Origin: Sarocladium kiliense
Lineage: Eukaryota; Ascomycota; Sordariomycetes; Hypocreales; Sarocladiaceae
NCBI GenBank assembly: GCA_030734395.1
Contig: JAUZTG010000003.1
Span: 682,001 to 746,000 of the forward strand
DNA length: 64,000 nucleotides
Reading direction: 5' to 3'
Positions 57,167 to 64,000 of the stretch are shown one piece after another; within the stretch, counting starts at the first letter, position 1, and every line of letters starts with the position of its first letter. The notes below the pieces were generated by a model. It saw nothing but the letters and a program-made list of their open reading frames with translations, had not been told where the DNA came from and did no database searches. Position numbers and translations under genes: made by a program.

Positions 57167-57936
57167 TTTCACAGTTCGTCCTCGATCGAATTGATCGTAT
57201 CAGGTCGCTCGAATTGATTTAGTTGCAGTGGTGGTGGCTGTTGCTGCCCGACCAGAGCTCACACGAGCAATCTGGAGCTATGCATGGACTGGCGCGGCGC
57301 CGGGTGACCCTGCCACCAGTGGAAAAAGACGAAGCCGAGGTACCGAGTGGCGAGGACCCTGTCTTTGTCCTCAAGTTACGATGATAGCTGCAACTTGTAG
57401 AGGAAGAAAAGAAGAGACGAAGTGTACGAGGAGAGTGGTGACGGAGGAGGCGGGTGGAAGAAATAAGGACGGGAAAAAGAGGGGGTGGCCAGGACTCGCG
57501 TGTGGTGTGCCGTACTTCGCACCTTGCGTGGTAGAAATGGAATGATCATGATGCTCAGGCGAGCGTGGTAGCCAATCCAAGCCGCAGTCTGGGGAATGGC
57601 TGCCTGAGGCGACAGGGGATAAGTGAAGACCGTAATTGGCCAGATTGCTGACAGCATGTGGGCAATGCGCCATTCCTGTTCGGGTGTGATGACTAAGGAC
57701 TCCTGTTCCAGGGTTAGGGTCCAGCTCTCATGCCAACAACGTCACGTCGGCCTCAAAGCGCTTCCTTTGTGAGACCTGGTGTATCAGGCCGGGCAGGATG
57801 AGTCTTTGAACCTAAGGCCCATCGCTTTGCGCAATTTCATCTCCCAAGACTGTTTTTGCTGTGAACGGGAGCATTCTCATGTTCAATACGTTACTCCCTA
57901 AGACTACACTTTAGCAGTCCGAGCCCAGCTTTCAGG
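57167..57936. other. Divergent promoter region of the Ups1-like and Rex3 genes
   Basis: About 770 bp without a gene. A purine-rich patch lies near 57410-57485. Confidence 0.45.
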
Positions 57937-59931
57937 ATGAGCCTCTCTCTCAAGCATATCCCATGTCCAGCTGGGAATAATTGCACGGCTTTCCAGTGCA
58001 TTTTCGGTCACCAGCATGAGAGAGAAAAGCCATCAGCTGTCGCGTCGTCAAGAACTGAACAGCTGAAAGCAACGACAGATGCTCAGCAAGATGGCCCTCG
58101 CAAACGGCAACGGCTTGATTCACCTACACCCACCGCGGCTTCACCTTCAAATGCAAACGAAGCAAAGAAGCAAAGGCTCACAGTTGCGAAACCCTCTGAA
58201 GAACAGTTAGGCCAAACTCTGGCTAGTGCGAGACGCCCGATATCGCCTCCACCGCTTCGCAAACCTAAGCATCTAACATCGCCGGCTGTGAATGGCAAAC
58301 AAGCCTCAGCTGCCAACGAATCACCCAGAACATCCAACACCGCCAGTTTTGAGAAGACGGGACGGACTACTATCTCGCCATCCACACAGCAAGCCAAGAA
58401 GGAAGCTCTGAACCCACGACTCATTAAGAGCGGTCCACCAGCAAGCCATGAGATCCGCCTTAAACTTATCAAGATGCTTCACCAACAGCTGGAAAGGCTC
58501 AATACGGAACTTAAGAAAGATGCAAAGGAAGACGAAGAGGGCTTCCTTTTGACGGCACAGGAGCTCATCACTAGGGCGCTTGACGAGGAACAGCAAACGG
58601 CGACGGAGAAGCCGGCATTGTACTCTAACTTGATGAAGAACAAAGTTATGCAGTTCAAGCGAATGACTGTTGGGCAGTGGAGAGATATAAGGCTGAAGGA
58701 GACAAAACAAAAAGGAAGCGAGACACCAAATCTCCCAGCTCAGGTTGGATCCGACAAGTCGATAGAGATAGAGACTGGCTTGACGGCAAGTCAGGAAGTC
58801 GAGATTCTCCGTCGGCTTCTTACACCTATCGACGCTCTTACAGAGCATGGTTATGTTACCTCTATACCCACACCAGAAGCGATCGAAAAGTCGCGTCAGG
58901 GCGTTGAAGCTTCCAAAGGCTGGGAGAAATGTGATCGCTGCCAGCAGCGCTTCCAGGTTTTCCCCGGCAGAAGACCTGAAGACGGCGCTCTAACGTCCGG
59001 CGGCACCTGTGTGTTTCATTGGGGCAAGTCCTACGTCCCTTCAAAGGCGGCAGGAGACAGGACGCGCAAGGCAAAAAGATATCATTGCTGTGGAGAGGAA
59101 GTTGGAGATTCAGCCGGCTGCTTCAAGAAGGATCACCATGTATTCAAGACCAGCGATCCAAAACGCCTCGCGAGCATACTCAACTTCGAGAAGACTCCGG
59201 AGAACTTGTCGGCGGTGCCTGGAAGAGCAGTTTGTTTCGATTGCGAGATGGGTTATACTGTGCATGGTATGGAGCTCATTCGACTGACAGCCACATCATG
59301 GCCAACCGGCGAAGAACTGCTTGACGTGTTGGTGAAGCCTATTGGAGAAATTCTTGACCTGAACTCACGATTCTCCGGCGTCTGGCCGGAGGACATGGCG
59401 AAAGCGAAGCCTTGGTCGCCCGGGGATGCCCTCGTTCCTGTAAAGAGCAGCAAGGAGAGCGACGGCGGGAATGGCGAAGCAAAGACCAATACCAGGGGCG
59501 ACATTAGGATCGTTTCTTCTCCTGCCGCCGCCCGCGAGCTACTTTTCTCTCTCATTTCTCCCTCAACACCTCTCATAGGCCACGGTCTCGAGAATGACCT
59601 GAATGCCGTACGCATCATCCATCCAACCCTCGTCGACACCATCCTTCTCTACCCCCACAAAGGCGGTCTGCCCTTCCGCTACGGTCTGAAGCATCTTATG
59701 GAGACGCAATTGAACAAGAAGATCCAGCGAGACGGTGTAGGTACTGAGGTACTAGGCCACGATTCAGCAGAGGATGCTCGTGCGGCGGGTGAGCTTGCGA
59801 GGTTGAAGGTCATGAAGACGTGGAAAGACATGCGATGGGAAGGCTGGAAGGTGGAGGAGGATAAGTTCGTCCAGCCAGAGGCGTGGAATCACGAGAACTG
59901 GACTTTGACAACTGAGTTCATTGAGAAGTAG
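57937..59931 (+). CDS. RNA exonuclease Rex3-type (DEDDh)
   Basis: 3'-5' exoribonuclease that trims 3' ends of small stable RNAs. Intronless, 664 residues. An N-terminal CCCH zinc finger has C10, C16, C21 and H25 (C-x5-C-x4-C-x3-H). A long Ser/Lys-rich linker and helical region (LIKMLHQQLERLNTELKK) follows. Then comes a zinc-ribbon-like part (CDRCQQRF, then HCCGEEVG) that precedes the catalytic domain in this family. The exonuclease part has AVCFDCEMGYT (Asp and Glu), PLIGHGLENDLNAV (Asp) and GHDSAEDARAAGELA (His and Asp), which is DEDDh complete. The yeast counterpart is Rex3 and the animal one REXO1. An active nuclear enzyme is expected. Confidence 0.92.
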   Translation: MSLSLKHIPCPAGNNCTAFQCIFGHQHEREKPSAVASSRTEQLKATTDAQQDGPRKRQRLDSPTPTAASPSNANEAKKQRLTVAKPSEEQLGQTLASARRPISPPPLRKPKHLTSPAVNGKQASAANESPRTSNTASFEKTGRTTISPSTQQAKKEALNPRLIKSGPPASHEIRLKLIKMLHQQLERLNTELKKDAKEDEEGFLLTAQELITRALDEEQQTATEKPALYSNLMKNKVMQFKRMTVGQWRDIRLKETKQKGSETPNLPAQVGSDKSIEIETGLTASQEVEILRRLLTPIDALTEHGYVTSIPTPEAIEKSRQGVEASKGWEKCDRCQQRFQVFPGRRPEDGALTSGGTCVFHWGKSYVPSKAAGDRTRKAKRYHCCGEEVGDSAGCFKKDHHVFKTSDPKRLASILNFEKTPENLSAVPGRAVCFDCEMGYTVHGMELIRLTATSWPTGEELLDVLVKPIGEILDLNSRFSGVWPEDMAKAKPWSPGDALVPVKSSKESDGGNGEAKTNTRGDIRIVSSPAAARELLFSLISPSTPLIGHGLENDLNAVRIIHPTLVDTILLYPHKGGLPFRYGLKHLMETQLNKKIQRDGVGTEVLGHDSAEDARAAGELARLKVMKTWKDMRWEGWKVEEDKFVQPEAWNHENWTLTTEFIEK

Positions 59932-60153
59932 AGTCATTATTACCTCGGCTTCACAGGCCTTTGCAAGCGAATTCAAGGCTTATAGTGCTGGCACAGTCGC
60001 AAGTCATCAGAATCGGAGTCAAGGATTGCTGGAGTTTTCCCGAGCATGCCCTATCTAGAAGTACAGATGGCGCCTTATACACACGCACGCCTCTTCTCCA
60101 TGTAATAGCGGAGAGGTCCCAAGTTCCTACACATCATTACAAATAACTTCCTC

Positions 60154-61058
60154 TTAAGCCCTTCCCACCGACAACAGTAGCTGACTTCCGCTTCCGTTGC
60201 CTCCTGCCTTCGCCGTGGGCAGATATGCCACGTTGGGGTTCGACGACAAAGTCTGTGCAATCTCCCTACTGGCCTCAATCTTTCGGATCTGAATCAGACC
60301 ATCACCCGCCTTCTGGATAGCCTTGCTAATCTCCTCCGCACTCTCAGCCTCACCCTCTGCGCGGATGACGTTGGCCTGACGCTCCTGCTCAGCGCGCTCG
60401 ACGATGAAGCGGGCACGCTCGGCGTCTTGCTGGGCGATCTGCTTCTGCTCGACGGCCTTGGTGAACTCGCGACCGAATGTCATGTGGGTGATGGAGACGT
60501 CCTCGAGAGCGATGTTGAACTCGGCGGCACGGCGGGTAAGGTCGGTCCGGATGCGCTGGGAGACAGCTTCACGCTGGGTGATGAGCTCAGCGGCGTCGAA
60601 CTGGGCAACGATGGCCTTCAGGACTTCGTTACCGATGGAAGGGAGAACGCGCTCATCGTAGTCGGCACCGAGATTCTTACGTTTTCGTTAGACTCTGGGT
60701 TATGTAGTCATCTCGTCATATATCTTACCTGGTAAATCTTGGGGAGGGCAGTGACGTTCGGCCGGTGCAGGACTCTCAGCGTCAAGCTGACCATCTGAAG
60801 ATCCTTGCTACCAGTCGTGGTGGCAATATTCCTGGGCTTGGTACGGACATCGAAGACAATGGCCCTCTGTAGCCAGGGTACGAGGAAGTGTGTGCCCTCG
60901 TTGATGACATCCTCCTTGACACCGGACAGACGGTCGAAGATGACGGCTCGACTTCCACCCTTCACATCGTACAGTGAGGCGTTGACGGCGACGGCACCGA
61001 TGGAAAGGGGAACCGCCAAGCGGTAGATAGTCTGAAGAAGTCTCGCTGCGTGCGCCAT
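60154..61058 (-). CDS. Prohibitin-1
   Basis: Subunit of the ring-shaped Phb1/Phb2 complex in the mitochondrial inner membrane that stabilises new respiratory proteins and regulates the m-AAA protease. Exons 60729-61058 and 60154-60675 give 283 residues, with a 53-nt intron having a CTAAC branch and a rare AAG acceptor. The N-terminal helix (YRLAVPLSIGAVAVNASLYDV) is the membrane anchor/signal. The SPFH domain follows: GGSRAVIFDRLSGVK, GTHFLVPWLQR and IVFDVRTKPR. Then come NLGADYDERVLPSIG and the coiled-coil EQKQIAQQDAERARFIVERAEQE. YDERVLPSI is a Phb1 mark. Divergent from QCR8. Confidence 0.97.
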
Positions 61059-61357
61059 CGTTGCGAGATGTGCAGGTTGTGAGACGGGTATATTGTTGGT
61101 AGGAAGCTTCGGATCGACTGGAGGTCGGAGGTGTACGAAAGCTGAAGCTCACATCTTTAGGCCTGTCACCATCCACCAAAGCGCTGGGTGAATCTCGGAT
61201 GGTGGTCCTCTTAGCGCTAAACCGCTTTGGGTGGGTCGTCGGCTTCTCTCTCTGGCTTGAGCCGGAGAAATCCTGCTGCTACCACTTCGACCAACACCTC
61301 ACCTCACCTCATCACCACGAACACCACAAATCGCTTCGACTCAACCCTCCCGAAACG
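61059..61357. promoter_or_regulatory. Bidirectional promoter of PHB1 and QCR8
   Basis: About 300 bp between two divergent mitochondrial genes. There is no TATA box and the DNA is C/T-rich toward QCR8. The small space implies shared control elements. Confidence 0.55.
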
Positions 61358-62115
61358 ATGAGACCTACCCAAGCTCTCCGCGGCAGCGGCCACCCCGATC
61401 CTCTCCACGGACAGTACGTGACGCCTTGTGCCTAGTGGCGTCCAGGAGCTGCGGCTTTTGTCGCGATGGCCGGGATGATTCGGCGAAGCTCTCACGGGCG
61501 CCAATCTTGTGATTGAAGACATGCTGACTTATCAATAGCTACCTCGGTGGTTGGGGCACTTTTGGTAAGTGACAACCGGGCAATTGGGACGCGGGAAGGT
61601 CGGATGTCGTACGTGGCGGACGAAGGGCGATGCAATAACCCGGCGTCATGCAGTCACGACCACAAAAGAAGCCCACGACATGGATTAGAAGAGGAGGATC
61701 AACCCTGACCTTCTGACGAGGGCAAAGGAAAACAATGACGCGCAAAGGCTAACATCGCATCTTGCAGGCGGAGCCAAGCAGAAGGGCATCGTCCAGTACG
61801 GTCTCTCTCCGAACCGACAGAACCCCTTCGCCGGCGCCGGCCACGACGCCGTCTTCAACATCTTCCGCCGCACCAAGAACCAGATTTTCTTCTGGCTTCC
61901 TCCGCTGGTCGCTGGCTACTACATCATCCAGTGGGCCAATGAGCGGTATGTTCCCCTTGACTCCGGCCATGCCTTATCTTGGCGCCTGGACAGCTTGGAA
62001 AGCCTTGGAAGGCCAATAATGCGTGTTTATCACGAGTACTGACTAAGAGTCTTTCTGTAGCAACGAGTACCTGAACTCCAAGGCCGGCCGTGCTGAGGTC
62101 GGTGATGAAGAGTAA
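61358..62115 (+). CDS. Cytochrome bc1 complex subunit 8 (QCR8)
   Basis: Small inner-membrane subunit of respiratory complex III. Four exons, 61358-61413, 61539-61564 (26 nt), 61768-61945 and 62061-62115, give 104 residues. It starts MRPTQALRGSG, then YLGGWGTFGGAKQKGIVQYGLSP, where the GGWG part lies in the 26-nt exon. One transmembrane segment follows (FFWLPPLVAGYYIIQWA), then NEYLNSKAGRAEVGDEE. Every part matches the family, and without the micro-exon the conserved GWGTFG would be lost. A naive ORF search misses this gene. Confidence 0.95.
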
Positions 62116-62746
62116 ATTGTTGCATCGGCGTTGATGTGTTGGATTAGGGGAGGTCCTGAGAGACTAGTGTATATCACAACCTAGACCGAAGGGAAAGCGA
62201 TTGAAGTTCCCGAATAAAGATTCCCTGTGTTCTTCCCATCTGTTTGGTCCATTTCAAGGCCCATTTGACGCGTGCAGTCGAATTGTGAAATGCAGCGCCA
62301 TGCTCGTATGATACCTCACCTTCCCAATATGAGGGAAGCCGTGGACATACCGTAGAGCCCTTCTGCGAGACGCCTTGGCGAAGGTTAGAGCGACCGAAAA
62401 GTACCATCAATTACCCTACGTCAACATTGAAACCAATCATGTACCTTGAATTGCCAACATTAGGAATCATCAAGAGGAGCATCACGTGATCGCCACATCG
62501 TCCAGCCTGGCTTGGTTCCCCACCAAAAATTTGTAGCTGGAAGCTAAGATCCCGGCGCCGCTTGGAGAAAAAGTTCGGACCCTCTCTGCTACCGCTGGAA
62601 AATTCAGAGGCACCAGACGAACGAAAAGTGCATTCCCGTCTCGCAACACCCGACCGATCCCAAGCACCGGTCACCGCCTCTTTCCTCGGTACATACACAC
62701 AGAATTATTCGACAAAAGTCCGAGTATCGGAACACAACAGTCCACA
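62116..62746. other. Intergenic
   Basis: QCR8 3' flank and NHP2 promoter. No gene seen. Confidence 0.5.
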
Positions 62747-63570
62747 ATGGCCGCCGAAAGAACAGACAAGAAGGAGAAGAAGGAGAAGAAGTCCAGCCGC
62801 ACCGATGAGTCCGGCGCCGTGACTAAGGTCAAGAAGGACAAGAAGGAAAAGAAGGAGAAGAAGGAGAAGCTCGCTGCTGCGGTTCTGGATCAGAAGCTGC
62901 AGGAAGATGCTGCCGCCGCTTCCGCTACCCCTGCGGCCACGATCGATGTCGACTCCGATGACTCTGATGCTGAAGACAACAAGAAGGAGGAGCTGCCGCT
63001 CGAGACTACGGTGGTGAGCTTTGCGGTTCCGCTGGCCGATGAGAAGGGCACCAAGAAGGTTTTCAAGACCATCAGGAAATGTGAGTTTCCCTACTGCCAT
63101 CTCGCAATGCTTAACGCTTCCCCCATATACTTGCGAGAAACAGCAACTAACATCTGCCCACAGCTGCCAAGAACAACACCCTCAAGCGCGGCGTCAAAGA
63201 AGTCGTCAAAACCCTCCGCAAATCTCCCGCATCCTCCCCCTCCAACACCTCCTTCCCTGGCGTCGTCATCATTGCCGGCGACATCTCCCCCGCGGACGTC
63301 ATCTCGCACATCCCCGTCCTCTGCGAGGACCACAATGTGCCCTTCCTGTTCGTCTCTTCTCGTGCGGAGCTCGGCGCCGCTGCGAAGACCAAGCGTCCTA
63401 CTAGCGTGGTCATGATCCTTGAGGCACCGCAGGGCGGCAAGAAGGCGAAGGATGCGGAGAAGGGTGATGAGGAGGAGTTCAAGGAGGCTTACAAGGCGTT
63501 GGTGAAGTATGCGCAGAAGGAGTATTCGAAGCAGGGTTTCTGGGTCCAGGGCGAGTCGAAGGCGGTATAA
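62747..63570 (+). CDS. H/ACA snoRNP protein Nhp2
   Basis: Core protein of H/ACA box ribonucleoproteins that guide pseudouridylation of rRNA; it binds RNA in the nucleolus. Exons 62747-63080 and 63164-63570 give 246 residues. The N-terminal ~50 residues are a Lys/Glu-rich tract (KKEKKEKKS) and an acidic patch follows (DVDSDDSDAED). The L7Ae/L30e domain spans about 112-235: NNTLKRGVKEVVKTLRK (RNA-binding strand/loop), GVVIIAGDISPADVISHIPVLCED, VPFLFVSSRAELG and KRPTSVVMIL. The lysine-rich N-terminus is longer than in yeast Nhp2 and probably gives nucleolar targeting and non-specific RNA binding (inference). Confidence 0.93.
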
Positions 63571-64000
63571 ATATCCACGCTGGGAATTGATGAGGGGATG
63601 TGTCAGGCTCGTTGGGTGACGGAGGACGGGGCTACTGGCCGCCGTGAGGTACGATGGCCGGGATCGTTCTTCCGTGCTCTCTGACTGGTGGCGGATTGTA
63701 TGATACCAGTGCCGGGACGGGGACCGTTTACTGCCTGGATCAGGGATTGTCTTGTTCAATCGGGATGTGGCGTTCAGGTTCTTACTTATTGCAGGAATTG
63801 ATGCTCAACTTTTACCATACAATATTGGTTTCTTGCTGCGATGATTCAACTTGGGAGGTGACATTGCAATGCGAGGGGAGCTGTTGTTTGAGTACTCTTT
63901 CACGAATGAGGTGGTGCTTGATGAGCTATCACGCTCCTCTCAGCTAAATCTGCTATTTTCTCGTTACATTCGGTTGCTCACCTTCAGCCAGGTATGTTGA
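63571..64000. other. 3' flank of NHP2
   Basis: Short overlapping frames only. No gene recognised before the window ends. Confidence 0.45.

Noticed and set aside
56474..57217. Forward 247-codon frame
   Set aside because: Antisense shadow of the Ups1-like PRELI gene, which has clear family motifs on the reverse strand.
1..64000. Secondary-metabolite gene cluster or prokaryote-style defence system
   Set aside because: No polyketide synthase, NRPS, terpene cyclase or P450 frame is present. The transporter, bHLH factor and NmrA gene are too far apart and lack a core enzyme.

Overview
The window is nuclear DNA of a filamentous ascomycete (Pezizomycotina, most likely a Sordariomycete). This rests on many short introns of roughly 50-110 nt with GTRAGT donors and CTRAY branch sites, intergenic regions of 0.3-5 kb, and typical fungal genes: a ccg-9-type trehalose phosphorylase, a chitin synthase, an Slt2-type MAP kinase and a DUF3455 secreted protein. 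The species cannot be fixed from sequence alone. I see no tRNA, rRNA, CRISPR array or prokaryotic element. All splice models were read by eye.

Left third (1-22 kb), accessory in character. It holds the 5' part of an MFS sugar transporter (cut by the window edge), an acidic Cys-containing orphan, a ccg-9-like glycosyltransferase, a flavodoxin-fold protein, an SREBP-type bHLH factor, two hypothetical genes, a membrane-anchored RING-H2-like gene scattered over three short exons, an AT-rich block that looks like a mutated repeat, a GNAT acetyltransferase and a small orphan gene. Gene density is low and several models are uncertain.

Middle (21-45 kb). It holds an Ups2-type PRELI lipid-transfer protein, methionine aminopeptidase 2 divergent from a P-loop kinase, a peroxiredoxin-like protein, two conserved-looking unknown genes, an NmrA-type Rossmann protein, and a large unknown gene (34.6-37.7 kb) whose frame is broken by one in-frame TGA inside splice-like sequence. 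A chitin synthase and a secreted DUF3455 protein follow.

Right third (45-64 kb), mostly housekeeping after a gene-poor stretch of about 5 kb. It holds the cell-wall-integrity MAP kinase, an F-box-like protein, a low-molecular-weight tyrosine phosphatase, a second (Ups1-type) PRELI protein, the Rex3-type RNA exonuclease, prohibitin-1 divergent from QCR8 over a ~300 bp shared promoter, and NHP2. Functional themes are cell wall (chitin synthase, Slt2 MAPK) and the mitochondrial inner membrane and its lipids (two PRELI proteins, PHB1, QCR8).

No obvious new multi-gene system was found. The best leads are the TGA-interrupted 34.6-37.7 kb gene, the RING-H2 protein missing one zinc ligand, and the micro-exon and non-consensus splice structures.
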